Shown here one piece after another: positions 45,426-53,704 of a stretch of 64,000 nt of DNA. How positions within the stretch are numbered: the first letter of the stretch is position 1; every line of letters begins with the position of its first letter. Position numbers and translations under genes: made by a program. The DNA is from Zhouia spongiae (lineage in GTDB: Bacteria > Bacteroidota > Bacteroidia > Flavobacteriales > Flavobacteriaceae), in contig NZ_CP094326.1 of the NCBI RefSeq assembly GCF_022760175.1, positions 1,600,804 to 1,664,803 on the forward strand, given 5' to 3'. The notes under the pieces are model-generated. The model saw only the letters and a list, made by a program, of their open reading frames with translations, had not been told where the DNA came from and made no database searches.

Positions 45426-46157
45426 ATGAAAAACTTGCTTTATATCTTGGCAGTGGCTATTGCCGTATCTTCATGTGGCTCGTATAAATACTATAGCCCT
45501 ACACCAAATGCAGTCCTGTTTAAAAATAAAGGGGAAAGTCAGTTCTCCGGAAGTATCGGTAGTTCGGGCCTCTCTTTGAAAGGTGCTTTGGCTTTATCGG
45601 AAAATATCGGTTTTATTGGAATGTACCATGCTTCACCTTATGAATATCGAAGTAAGGAAGGAGAAGTGGGGATAGGTTATTATACAGAGGCAGACCCCGG
45701 AGGTGTTTTTCTGGCCGGAGGAATGGGGTTTGGAACTACCTATGAATATTCGGATGAAGGACAGACTACCAAATTATACCGCGGTGATTTCAAGAAACCT
45801 TTTATACAGTTTAACGGCGGAATCACCGGAGGGACGATTACAGGTAAGTTAAAAGGGGATATCGCAGGAATTTTGAAAGCTTCCTATTTTATGTATGACG
45901 GGGAGTATCAGGATGAGAGCAGACAGCAGATATCGTCAGACTATATGTTGATAGAGCCCGGGATGCTATTGTCCGTAGGAACACGTTCTGTGATGTTTGA
46001 TATTACTTCGAGCTATCCTTTGCGACCAAATTTTGAAGAAGCGGATAATCGGAAAAATGCACGGACATTCCCTGTTACGGTTAGTTTTGGAATTCGCTTC
46101 CTCTTCGGAAGGGACGCAGACGAAAAGAAGACAGATGAAATAAAAAGTGAAGATTGA
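45426..46157 (+). CDS. outer-membrane lipoprotein of unknown function
   Basis: A 243-residue lipoprotein with lipobox SSC (Cys near 17; start at the ATG at 45426 rather than the earlier 45402 frame start, because it places the signal peptide correctly). The remainder is beta-rich with alternating Gly/aromatic strands ending FGIRFLFGRD, like a small outer-membrane barrel. I do not recognise a characterised family. The hydrophilic Asp/Glu/Lys tail is disordered-looking. About 400 bases of non-coding DNA follow. Confidence 0.65.
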   Translation: MKNLLYILAVAIAVSSCGSYKYYSPTPNAVLFKNKGESQFSGSIGSSGLSLKGALALSENIGFIGMYHASPYEYRSKEGEVGIGYYTEADPGGVFLAGGMGFGTTYEYSDEGQTTKLYRGDFKKPFIQFNGGITGGTITGKLKGDIAGILKASYFMYDGEYQDESRQQISSDYMLIEPGMLLSVGTRSVMFDITSSYPLRPNFEEADNRKNARTFPVTVSFGIRFLFGRDADEKKTDEIKSED

Positions 46158-46364
46158 TAAAGGAAAAAAGGAATTAGGGGCTTTTGATTGTTGGTAATAT
46201 TGAATTGCCCCGTATATCTAAATACAGTTGTATAGGTTTACGGTTCGAAGCTCCGTGAGTTTGCTTGAGGAAGTTTGCTCTTATAGTGGGTTGTCCTATA
46301 AATTCCTTTTATTTATAGATTGCTGTTTTCGATCTAAGCGCTTTATTATCTAAAAGCTAACTAC

Positions 46365-46372
46365 TATCTTTG
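46365..46372 (+). promoter_or_regulatory. Bacteroidota -7 box (TATCTTTG) of the Mrp leader or an sRNA
   Basis: TATCTTTG followed by CAATTTAG. It lies 190 bases before the Mrp start, far more than for the other genes here. Confidence 0.55.
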
Positions 46373-46379
46373 CAATTTA

Positions 46380-46562
46380 GAATCAATTTAATTAGAGGGA
46401 CAAGCCTTCATTTTAAATAGCTATATGGAACGAATATTAAGAGTTTTAAAAATACTTGATTAAAGGGAACGTTTAAAATTCTTAATGTGAGAACGGAGTG
46501 ATTGCATACGTTCTCTATTTTGTAAAACACTTATAGTTAGGTAATTATTAAAATTTAAACGT
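46380..46562 (+). ncRNA. structured leader or small RNA candidate upstream of Mrp
   Basis: The transcript expected from the -7 box at 46365 would contain two hairpins. Arms ATTAAGAGTTTTAAA (46436-46450) and TTTAAAATTCTTAAT (46472-46486) give 15 pairs with one G-U wobble and a 21-base loop; GAGAACG (46489-46495) and CGTTCTC (46509-46515) give 7 pairs, followed by TATTTTGT. There is no open reading frame. It could be a regulatory leader or a stand-alone RNA. The upstream part of the gap, 46158-46364, shows nothing I can name. Confidence 0.4.
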
Positions 46563-47702
46563 GTGAAATTAAACAGGAAGGATATTTTAGAAGCTCTGGA
46601 AAGTATTTCGGCACCCGGTGAAGGGCAGAACATGATAGAGAGTGGTGCAGTTACAAATGTGATGACTTTCGGAGATGAGGTGGTAGTGGATATCACCATA
46701 AAAAATCCAAGCCTTCAGGCTAAAAAGAAAACCGAAGTAGAGATATTGAAAACCATTCACGATAAGGTTTATCAAAAAGCCAAAGTGAAAGTTAATATTA
46801 AGGTTGATGCTCCGGAGAAGCCACAGGGAAATCAAATAAAAGGAAAACCGATTCCGGGGATTAAGAATATTGTAGCGGTTGCTTCCGGAAAAGGAGGTGT
46901 TGGTAAATCTACCGTTACGGCCAACCTGGCAGCTACGATGGCTAAAATGGGTTTTCGTGTAGGGGTGTTGGACGCTGATGTATACGGGCCGTCCATTCCG
47001 TTAATGTACGATGTGGAGGGAGCCCGGCCACTGGCTGTTCATGTAGGCGGAAAGTCTAAAATGAAACCGATTGAAAATTACGGTGTCAAGATCCTTTCCA
47101 TAGGTTTCTTTACGCAGCCTAACCAGGCTGTAATCTGGCGGGGGCCAATGGCTGCCAAAGCGTTGAACCAAATGATATTTGATGCCGATTGGGGGGAACT
47201 CGATTTTCTGTTGATCGACCTGCCTCCGGGAACGGGCGATATCCATTTAAGCATCATGCAGGCATTACCAATTACCGGTGCGGTTGTGGTTAGTACCCCT
47301 CAAAACGTGGCGCTGGCTGATGCCCGTAAGGGAGTTGCTATGTTCCAGCAGGAAAGCATTAGTGTGCCTGTGCTGGGGATTATAGAAAATATGGCATATT
47401 TTACTCCTGAAGAGATGCCTGATAATAAATATTATATCTTTGGAAAAGAAGGTGCGAAGAACCTGGCCGAGGATTTAAAAGTGCCATTCCTTGGAGAAAT
47501 CCCGTTGGTGCAGAGTATTCGTGAAGCAGGTGATGCAGGAAGACCTGCCGCATTGCAGACGGCAACTCCTCTTGAAGAGTCTTTTGAGGAGTTAACAAAA
47601 CAAGTTATACAAGAAGTGGTAAGCCGAAACGATAGTTTGCCACCAACCGAAGCTATTAAAATAACAACAATGGCAGGTTGTTCGGCTGTAAAAAAGAAGT
47701 AA
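46563..47702 (+). CDS. apbC: Mrp/NBP35-family iron-sulfur cluster carrier ATPase
   Basis: A 379-residue P-loop NTPase. An N-terminal MIP18/DUF59 domain (about 1-85) is fused to the Mrp ATPase with deviant Walker A GKGGVGKSTVTANLA (near 109-123), DADVYGPSIP and LPPGTGDIHLS. The usual C-terminal CxxC pair of Mrp carriers was not obvious; a single late Cys (AGCSAV) is seen. It carries or inserts Fe-S clusters in the cytosol. The start is GTG at 46563. A NifU-like gene follows after 2 bases, consistent with an Fe-S assembly operon. Confidence 0.92.
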   Translation: MKLNRKDILEALESISAPGEGQNMIESGAVTNVMTFGDEVVVDITIKNPSLQAKKKTEVEILKTIHDKVYQKAKVKVNIKVDAPEKPQGNQIKGKPIPGIKNIVAVASGKGGVGKSTVTANLAATMAKMGFRVGVLDADVYGPSIPLMYDVEGARPLAVHVGGKSKMKPIENYGVKILSIGFFTQPNQAVIWRGPMAAKALNQMIFDADWGELDFLLIDLPPGTGDIHLSIMQALPITGAVVVSTPQNVALADARKGVAMFQQESISVPVLGIIENMAYFTPEEMPDNKYYIFGKEGAKNLAEDLKVPFLGEIPLVQSIREAGDAGRPAALQTATPLEESFEELTKQVIQEVVSRNDSLPPTEAIKITTMAGCSAVKKK

Positions 47703-47704
47703 TT

Positions 47705-47941
47705 ATGACTTTAGATGAAATTAAGTTAAACGTAGAGAAAGCATTGGAAGAGATCCGTCCCTTTTTAAAAAGTGACGGAGGAGACATTTCATTGGTTTCT
47801 GTCGATGAGACATTGGTAAGAGTCCGTCTTGAAGGTGCATGTGTTGGTTGTCATGTAAACCAGATGACGTTGAAAGCCGGGGTTGAGACAACCATCAAGA
47901 AATACGTGCCTCAAATTGAAACGGTAGAAAACATAGCTTAG
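47705..47941 (+). CDS. NifU C-terminal-domain Fe-S scaffold protein
   Basis: A 78-residue NifU-like (Nfu) domain with the cluster-binding motif GACVGCHVN near 50 and the family's IRPFLKSDGGDISLV beginning. It acts as a small Fe-S scaffold or carrier. The ATG at 47705, 2 bases after the Mrp stop, is preferred to an upstream frame start at 47678 inside Mrp. The two are one operon. Confidence 0.92.
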   Translation: MTLDEIKLNVEKALEEIRPFLKSDGGDISLVSVDETLVRVRLEGACVGCHVNQMTLKAGVETTIKKYVPQIETVENIA

Positions 47942-48025
47942 GCTGAAGTCTGTTTAGAAATAGATACTACTACATACAGGTAATGATCTTTAAAGGTTTC
48001 ATTGCCTCTAAAAATCGTTGATATA

Positions 48026-49078
48026 ATGATCAAAACAGATATATTGATTATCGGAGCCGGACCGACTGGACTTTTTACAGTGTTTGAAGCCGGTTTGTTA
48101 AAATTAAAATGTCACTTAATAGATGCTTTGCCGCAACCTGGTGGGCAGTGTGCTGAGATTTATCCCAAAAAGCCTATTTATGATATTCCCGGTTTTCCTG
48201 AGGTATTGGCGGGAGACCTTGTGGATAATCTGATGAAGCAAATAACCCCTTTTGAACCTGGTTTCACATTGGGCGAACGCGCTGATACTATAGAAAAGCT
48301 TGACGACGGTTCATTTATCGTCACAACAAATAAGGGTACAAAACATCATGCGCCTGTGGTGGCTATAGCCGGAGGCTTGGGTAGTTTTGAGCCGCGAAAG
48401 CCGCTTATAGAGAATTTAGCGGGCTATGAAGATAAAGGGGTTGAATACATTATCAGGGATCCTGAATTATACAGGGATAAATGTGTGGTTATTGCCGGTG
48501 GAGGAGATTCTGCTCTTGACTGGAGTATATTCCTTTCCGAGGTAGCTTCCGAGGTAACACTGGTACATAGAAGAAATGAATTCAGAGGAGCGCTTGATTC
48601 TGTAGAAAAGGTACAGGAATTAAAGAAGCTGGGTAAAATAAACCTGTTGACTCCGGCCGAGATAACCGAACTGGAAGGCAATGGTAAACTGGAAGCAGTT
48701 ATAGCAGAGAAGGAAGGTGAGCGAATTCGTCTGGAGACCGATCATTTTATCCCGCTATTCGGATTGGCTCCTAAGCTAGGGCCTATTGCCGGTTGGGGAC
48801 TTGAAATCGAAAAAAATGCGATTAAAGTTGATAATACGTTAGACTATCAGACAAATGTACCGGGTATCTACGCCATCGGTGATGTGAATACTTATCCGGG
48901 CAAGTTAAAACTGATATTATGTGGCTTTCACGAGGCGACCCTAATGTGCCAGAGTGCATATCAGCGTATATTCCCTGATAAGAAATATGTGATGAAATAC
49001 ACTACTGTTAGTGGAATTGATGGATTTGACGGTACCAGAAAAGAAGCTCCTAAAGCAGTCGTTAAAGCTATAGAATAA
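48026..49078 (+). CDS. ferredoxin--NADP reductase (thioredoxin-reductase-like)
   Basis: A 350-residue FAD/NADPH flavoprotein of the TrxR-like FNR class. FAD motif LIIGAGPTGLF at residues 5-15, NADPH motif VIAGGGDSALDW near 155 and the C-terminal GIYAIGDVNTYPG. The redox-active CxxC of thioredoxin reductase is absent, as in this FNR class. The ATG at 48026 is chosen; the frame's TTG at 48002 is too far from the FAD motif. A 2Fe-2S ferredoxin, its likely partner, follows after a terminator. Confidence 0.92.
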   Translation: MIKTDILIIGAGPTGLFTVFEAGLLKLKCHLIDALPQPGGQCAEIYPKKPIYDIPGFPEVLAGDLVDNLMKQITPFEPGFTLGERADTIEKLDDGSFIVTTNKGTKHHAPVVAIAGGLGSFEPRKPLIENLAGYEDKGVEYIIRDPELYRDKCVVIAGGGDSALDWSIFLSEVASEVTLVHRRNEFRGALDSVEKVQELKKLGKINLLTPAEITELEGNGKLEAVIAEKEGERIRLETDHFIPLFGLAPKLGPIAGWGLEIEKNAIKVDNTLDYQTNVPGIYAIGDVNTYPGKLKLILCGFHEATLMCQSAYQRIFPDKKYVMKYTTVSGIDGFDGTRKEAPKAVVKAIE

Positions 49079-49085
49079 ATTATTA

Positions 49086-49126
49086 AAACAAATAGTCTAC
49101 TTGTTTGGTAGGCTATTTGTTTTGTT
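49086..49126 (+). terminator. FNR terminator adjoining the ferredoxin promoter
   Basis: AAACAAATAGTCTAC (49086-49100) pairs with GTAGGCTATTTGTTT (49108-49122), 15 pairs with one wobble and a 7-base loop, followed by T-rich sequence. Confidence 0.85.
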
Positions 49127-49138
49127 TTACTACTTTTG
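49105..49138 (+). promoter_or_regulatory. ferredoxin promoter: TTG-N23-TACTTTTG
   Basis: TTG in the terminator loop (49105-49107) and TACTTTTG at 49131-49138, 17 bases before the ATG at 49156. Confidence 0.6.
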
Positions 49139-49155
49139 CATCCAAATTTGATTCG

Positions 49156-49485
49156 ATGTCGGATATTACTATAAAAATTACAGACAGGGAAGGTGTTGTA
49201 CATGAGGTGCAGGCGCCTACCGATATGGCAATGAATGTCATGGAATTAGTAAAAGCATACGAGCTGGCTCCCGAGGGAACTATTGGCATTTGCGGTGGTA
49301 TGGCCATGTGTGCTTCCTGCCAGTGTTATGTGAAGTCGGATCATACATTACCTGAAATGACCCCGGATGAGGACGCCATGTTAGCAGAGGCTTTTTATGT
49401 GAAAGACAACAGTCGGTTGGGTTGCCAGATCCAACTGACAGACGATTTGGAAGGATTGGAAATTGAACTCGCTCCCGAAAGTTAG
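49156..49485 (+). CDS. 2Fe-2S ferredoxin (adrenodoxin-like)
   Basis: A 109-residue ferredoxin with the cluster ligands in GICGGMAMCASCQCYV (C-x5-C-x2-C) and a fourth Cys in RLGCQIQL near 93, as in adrenodoxin-type proteins. It carries electrons from the FNR encoded just upstream to unidentified partners. The start at 49156, not 49105, follows the promoter box at 49131 and gives the family's length. Its stop overlaps the convergent metallophosphoesterase stop by 4 bases. Confidence 0.93.
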   Translation: MSDITIKITDREGVVHEVQAPTDMAMNVMELVKAYELAPEGTIGICGGMAMCASCQCYVKSDHTLPEMTPDEDAMLAEAFYVKDNSRLGCQIQLTDDLEGLEIELAPES

Positions 49486-50387
49486 GTTTCGTTTTTTATT
49501 AGGTAATCGCGTAGTCGCTGGGGGCCTTCAAGAACCGTTTTTACGATTCTTAAATAACCTTCTTCGGTAATATCGGTATACCACTTTATAAGGGTAATGG
49601 TGCCGTTTTCTATTTCGAGTCCGGTAATGCTCCGCGGGTGGACACAACTCCCGTCGTTAAAGAACGGGATCTGTCCCGGTTCGGGAAATCGTGGCCTGTG
49701 GGTATGCCCGGCTATAGTGAGCAGTTTGTTGTTTTCCAGGATCCACTTCTTTATCCGTCGTTCTATTTTAATCAGTTCTTTGTAGTTTTTTGCAGGGCTG
49801 GTAGGATCGGCAATACCGATAACCTGTAGGGGTTTCCAGAGAATCCGTACCATGAACCTGCTGAACCGCCAAAAGCTAAAGTTCCACCAGTCTGCCTGAT
49901 GTCCGTGGATCAGGAATATTTTTTGTTTACTCGTTTCGTGCTCTAAAATCAAACTTTCATGAAACTTGATGCCCGGCATCAGCGGAATTTCAGATGCCGA
50001 TACGGGATCGAAATAATGATGGTAGTTCTTGGTTACATTTTCAGAATCTTTATACGCCATATCATGATTGCCATAGATCATGTGCAACCGACCGGCATCG
50101 TGGAATTTTTTCAGGAGCAGGTAGATATTCTTATGCGACTTGAAGATAGATTCGAAAGTAAGGTTTTCCCATAGTTCATCACCGTCGCCCAATTCGATAT
50201 AGCTGAAATGGTTTTTATAGTAGTGGTTTAGTGCATGAAAGTATATGTTCCGGTTGTTCGCAAAATCGTCTGCATAGCTATTATCCCCTCTATGGCAATC
50301 ACTAAAAAGGATAAATTTCGATTGATCGTTGAAGCTTATTTTCTTAGCATCTAAGAAAGCTTTGGTGAGCCTGTGTTTTGTTGCCAT
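49482..50387 (-). CDS. metallophosphoesterase family protein
   Basis: A 301-residue calcineurin-like phosphoesterase. The metal-binding motifs are in order: LFSDCHRGDN near 28-37 (Asp and His), ELGDGDELWE near 63 (Asp), IYGNHDMAYK near 101-107 (Asn, His), LIHGHQADWW near 163 (His) and TIAGHTHRPRFP near 232 (His). Related proteins are UDP-2,3-diacylglucosamine or nucleotide hydrolases; the substrate is not clear. It ends convergently on the ferredoxin gene. Confidence 0.87.
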   Translation of the reverse strand: MATKHRLTKAFLDAKKISFNDQSKFILFSDCHRGDNSYADDFANNRNIYFHALNHYYKNHFSYIELGDGDELWENLTFESIFKSHKNIYLLLKKFHDAGRLHMIYGNHDMAYKDSENVTKNYHHYFDPVSASEIPLMPGIKFHESLILEHETSKQKIFLIHGHQADWWNFSFWRFSRFMVRILWKPLQVIGIADPTSPAKNYKELIKIERRIKKWILENNKLLTIAGHTHRPRFPEPGQIPFFNDGSCVHPRSITGLEIENGTITLIKWYTDITEEGYLRIVKTVLEGPQRLRDYLIKNET

Positions 50388-50398
50388 GAAGAGGTGTC

Positions 50399-50433
50399 AA
50401 TTGAAAATCGTTTTAAAAATATGATTTTCAATT
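50399..50433. terminator. AT-rich hairpin between DUF3050 and metallophosphoesterase genes
   Basis: A perfect 11-base inverted repeat, AATTGAAAATC (50399-50409) and GATTTTCAATT (50423-50433), with a 13-base loop, 13 bases past the DUF3050 stop. There is no clear T run on the minus strand, so it could be a terminator or an operator. Confidence 0.45.
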
Positions 50434-50445
50434 TAAATATCTCAT

Positions 50446-51222
50446 TTAAGACGCGATTGTTTCGTTACGAATTTCTTCGGAGATACCATTCCATAGAATG
50501 ATTCTTTTTTGAAGTGCCTGTTTTGCAGTAGAAATACATTCGAGGTATTTTTCTTCGGTATCACACAATTCTTCAACCATTTTCATCGCCATAGGCCCGT
50601 GCTCGTCACCATCCAGTTCTATATGTCTTTCAAAATAATAAATGAGTTCAGACAGGTCTGTTTCGGGAAAGTTCCGTTCCATGTTCTTAAGGATAGACGT
50701 AAACATGTCGGGGATAAGTTCTTCCCTTCCAAAAGTAAAGGCTGCGGCTATTTTATGTGGCTTGCCCTCTTCGATCACTTCGAATGTAAACGTTAAGAAT
50801 TCTTTGATGCTTTCGGGAAGAGACACAGCTCTGATGGCATTAAAAATGGCTGTGTTTCCGGACAACTCATATAGAAGGTTGTTTATTTCGCGGATGGAGG
50901 CTCCGCAAGACTTCATTGCATCTAAATACATCTCAAAATGGCTTTGCCTGATGCCTTTTGCATTTATGTCGGTTTCTTCGGCAAGTACAATTTCATTGAT
51001 CAAGTACCTGGTTTGAGGACTGCCTACGGGTAACCACGGACTTGTAGTGCATGTCAGGGTATTCTGGAGGGCTTTTAGCAGGCTCATAAAATCCCATACG
51101 GCAAAAACATGGTGTTGCAGAAAAACCTTTAAATCATCGGGGGTTTTAATATCTTTGTACAGTGGGTGATTTAGTAATAAATCGCGTTCTTCTTTAATTG
51201 TCTCGAAAACCTTGTTGATCAT
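50446..51222 (-). CDS. DUF3050 protein (heme-oxygenase-like fold)
   Basis: A 258-residue all-helical protein of the DUF3050 family. Recognisable parts are LQHHVFAVWDFMSLLKALQ (first helix, written here as HHVFAVWDFMSL), VLAEETDINAKG, RQSHFEMY and a late helix ERHIELDGDEHGPMAM. The Glu/His/Asp placement, including H-x3-D ... H in the last helix, resembles heme-oxygenase-like diiron enzymes (CADD, UndA types). No function is established to my knowledge. The ATG at 51222 is used because a -7 box lies at 51238-51245; the longer frame to 51327 crosses it. Confidence 0.8.
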   Translation of the reverse strand: MINKVFETIKEERDLLLNHPLYKDIKTPDDLKVFLQHHVFAVWDFMSLLKALQNTLTCTTSPWLPVGSPQTRYLINEIVLAEETDINAKGIRQSHFEMYLDAMKSCGASIREINNLLYELSGNTAIFNAIRAVSLPESIKEFLTFTFEVIEEGKPHKIAAAFTFGREELIPDMFTSILKNMERNFPETDLSELIYYFERHIELDGDEHGPMAMKMVEELCDTEEKYLECISTAKQALQKRIILWNGISEEIRNETIAS

Positions 51223-51237
51223 ACCTAAAAATTTGCA

Positions 51238-51268
51238 CAAAAATAGTAGCGGTATGATTATGCTGCAA
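51238..51268 (-). promoter_or_regulatory. promoter of the DUF3050 gene: TTG-N20-TATTTTTG
   Basis: On the minus strand TTG (51266-51268) is followed after 20 bases by TATTTTTG (51238-51245), 15 bases before the ATG at 51222. Confidence 0.65.
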
Positions 51269-51337
51269 GTTTTATTGAAGAAGAGCGACCAATGAAATGA
51301 AAATTTGGTAAATTTATTGTAATTCAAATAGATAAAG

Positions 51338-53704
51338 ATGGATTTGTTTAATCAGGAGCTTCCATTCAGCATGGAACTTAGTTTTAATAAACTCCTTGAA
51401 AAATATGAGGTGAATGCCAGGGGAAATGATCTGTTGCTTGCCGACCGTGCAAAAAAGATCCTTGAAGTTCAGAAAGGCTGCCCGGAGTTAAGGGCCGGTT
51501 TTACGGATTTATCTTTGCTGAAGAAATACAAGCACGAAATCGAGCTCATCCTTCAGGATTCATTTACACCGATACTTGAAGATAATGAGATAAAAATAGC
51601 TACAGTTCCTTTTGATAATGTCGTATTTCATTCTTCTTCCCGATTTAAAAAAATAATGGCAGAGGCCGGCAAGGATTTTAATTTTGAACTCCGGAGTACG
51701 CGAATGGAAGATATGTATATATTGGCTTGTAGTTATATATTGGCTGATCAGTATGGTATAGACCTGCAGTTTAAAAGTCCGCTCTTTTTCGATATTCCGG
51801 ATGCCAATGGAATGGTTAAAAATTACAGGGTTATGTATAATGCAGATTTTATGGAACTGGCATCTACTGACACCTCCAGGGAAATTTCCGATGAAGATAT
51901 AGCTGAGCTTCTCGATAGTTTTGACAATATAGACCTCTGGAAAAAACATTTTCCTCCCAATAGCTGGCAGGCAAAGGGGTTTATTATCGCCAATATGTTT
52001 GATGTAACGCTGGAGAATTCGATATCAGAATTAAAAACAGGCTTGTTATCACAAAGGATTGATGGCGATTTTTTTATCGATAAATTCGAAGAGATTTTTC
52101 AGGCAATCTTTAATATTCACGATTTAAAAGCAGGTTTTATCCGATATGATAAGGAATCGAATCAGTTTGAACGGGACTTCGGTGAAAACATCCCCAGTTT
52201 TTTACTCAAGGATAAACTGAGCGAACAATGCAAAACAAGTCTTTGTAAGTGTTCATACGATAAGCTGATTTTAAACCACGAATGTTTTGCAATTTCCGAT
52301 GTAGATAAACATTATGTGTTGGCTCCTGAAGAACCGGAGTTTAAGATATTGAAAGAACAAGGGATAAAAAGTGCTATTTTAGCGCCCATTGTCGATAATA
52401 ATGAGTTGTTAGGTGTTTTGGAGCTGGTATCGAAACGAAAAAGAGAGCTCAATAGCATTAATGCTAACAAGCTTAAAGACGTAATGCCTTATCTGGTGGC
52501 CGCTACGGTAAGGTCTAAGGAAGAATATCACAATAAGATAGAAGCTATTATTCAGCATGAGTGTACTTCTATTCACGATAGTGTATACTGGCGTTTTGAA
52601 CAGGAGGCCAAAAGGTTCTTGAAAGACAGTTCGATTGGAAATCAGACCAGTTTTCAGGAAATTGTATTTAATGATGTGTATCCGTTGTACGGGCAGATTG
52701 ATATTAAAGATTCTTCGAAAGCCAGAAATGAGTCCATCCGCAAAGACCTGATGATTCAACTATCGCTGGTGGAACAAATTTTTCAGGCAGCTTTTAAAAT
52801 AAACCCTTTGCCTATTTATGAAGAACTATTGTTCAGAATCCGGCCTTACTTATTAAGTCTGAACAATACTTTACATACAGATACCGAGCAAAACATTTTA
52901 GACCTGCTTCACGAAGAGCTCCATCCCTTTATAAGGCATATGGAGGCAAAGGGCGGTGAACTGGCAGATCAGATTTCGAGTTATTTCTTCCAGATTGATG
53001 AAAAGACGGGAGCCATATACGACCATAGGAAAAATTACGATATTACGGTTACTAAAATAAACAAGAGGCTAGCCTCTATTATCGATAAGCAACAAAAAAA
53101 TGCGCAAAAAATGTATCCTCATTATTTTGAAAGGTATAAGACAGATGGGGTAGAACATAATATGTACATTGGTGAATCGATTACGAGAGAAGAAAGTTTC
53201 AATGAACTGTACCTTTACAATCTCAGGTTGTGGCAGTTGCAGGTGATGTGTGAAATGGAGAATGCACATTACAATCTTCTGCCTGAATTGCCTGTCCGGT
53301 TAGATGTAGCTTCATTGTTACTGGTGTATAATGCGCCACTGTCGATCCGTTTTAGAATGGACGAGAAGCAGTTTGATGTTGACGGTACTTATAATGCCAG
53401 ATATGAGATTTTGAAAAAACGATTGGATAAGGCTTATGTTAAAGATACGAAGAAGCGGCTTACTGAAAAGGGTAAGATAGCTATAGTTTATTCTCAGAAG
53501 AAGGACGAAAGAGAATATATGAGGTATATTAAGTTTTTACAGTCGAAACATTTTTTATCTCAACAAGTTGAGGTGGTTGAGCTTGAAGGACTTCAGGGTG
53601 TAAGCGGGTTAAAGGCAATTAAAGTGGAAGTCCTTTACAGAAGGAAAGACAGTGATAAGGCACTATATACCTACGACGATTTAATACAAGCGTTAAAAAA
53701 TTAA
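51338..53704 (+). CDS. large GAF-domain protein, function unknown
   Basis: A 788-residue soluble protein. A helical N-terminal 210 residues is followed by a GAF-like domain at about 245-395 (ESKLKT ... IKSAILAPIVDNNELLGVLELVSKR, whose key part is ILAPIVDNNELLGVLELVS). A Cys cluster CKTSLCKCSY near 303-312 in the GAF could bind metal or sense redox. The rest is helical with no kinase, cyclase or HTH output domain. It probably senses a small molecule and acts through protein contact. It shares overlapping stop codons (TTAA, 53701-53704) with the convergent HD/Pycsar-effector-like gene. Confidence 0.75.
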   Translation: MDLFNQELPFSMELSFNKLLEKYEVNARGNDLLLADRAKKILEVQKGCPELRAGFTDLSLLKKYKHEIELILQDSFTPILEDNEIKIATVPFDNVVFHSSSRFKKIMAEAGKDFNFELRSTRMEDMYILACSYILADQYGIDLQFKSPLFFDIPDANGMVKNYRVMYNADFMELASTDTSREISDEDIAELLDSFDNIDLWKKHFPPNSWQAKGFIIANMFDVTLENSISELKTGLLSQRIDGDFFIDKFEEIFQAIFNIHDLKAGFIRYDKESNQFERDFGENIPSFLLKDKLSEQCKTSLCKCSYDKLILNHECFAISDVDKHYVLAPEEPEFKILKEQGIKSAILAPIVDNNELLGVLELVSKRKRELNSINANKLKDVMPYLVAATVRSKEEYHNKIEAIIQHECTSIHDSVYWRFEQEAKRFLKDSSIGNQTSFQEIVFNDVYPLYGQIDIKDSSKARNESIRKDLMIQLSLVEQIFQAAFKINPLPIYEELLFRIRPYLLSLNNTLHTDTEQNILDLLHEELHPFIRHMEAKGGELADQISSYFFQIDEKTGAIYDHRKNYDITVTKINKRLASIIDKQQKNAQKMYPHYFERYKTDGVEHNMYIGESITREESFNELYLYNLRLWQLQVMCEMENAHYNLLPELPVRLDVASLLLVYNAPLSIRFRMDEKQFDVDGTYNARYEILKKRLDKAYVKDTKKRLTEKGKIAIVYSQKKDEREYMRYIKFLQSKHFLSQQVEVVELEGLQGVSGLKAIKVEVLYRRKDSDKALYTYDDLIQALKN

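Noticed and set aside
51223-51327. N-terminal extension of the DUF3050 gene
   Set aside because: It crosses a good TTG-N20-TATTTTTG promoter, and the translated extension is unlike the family.
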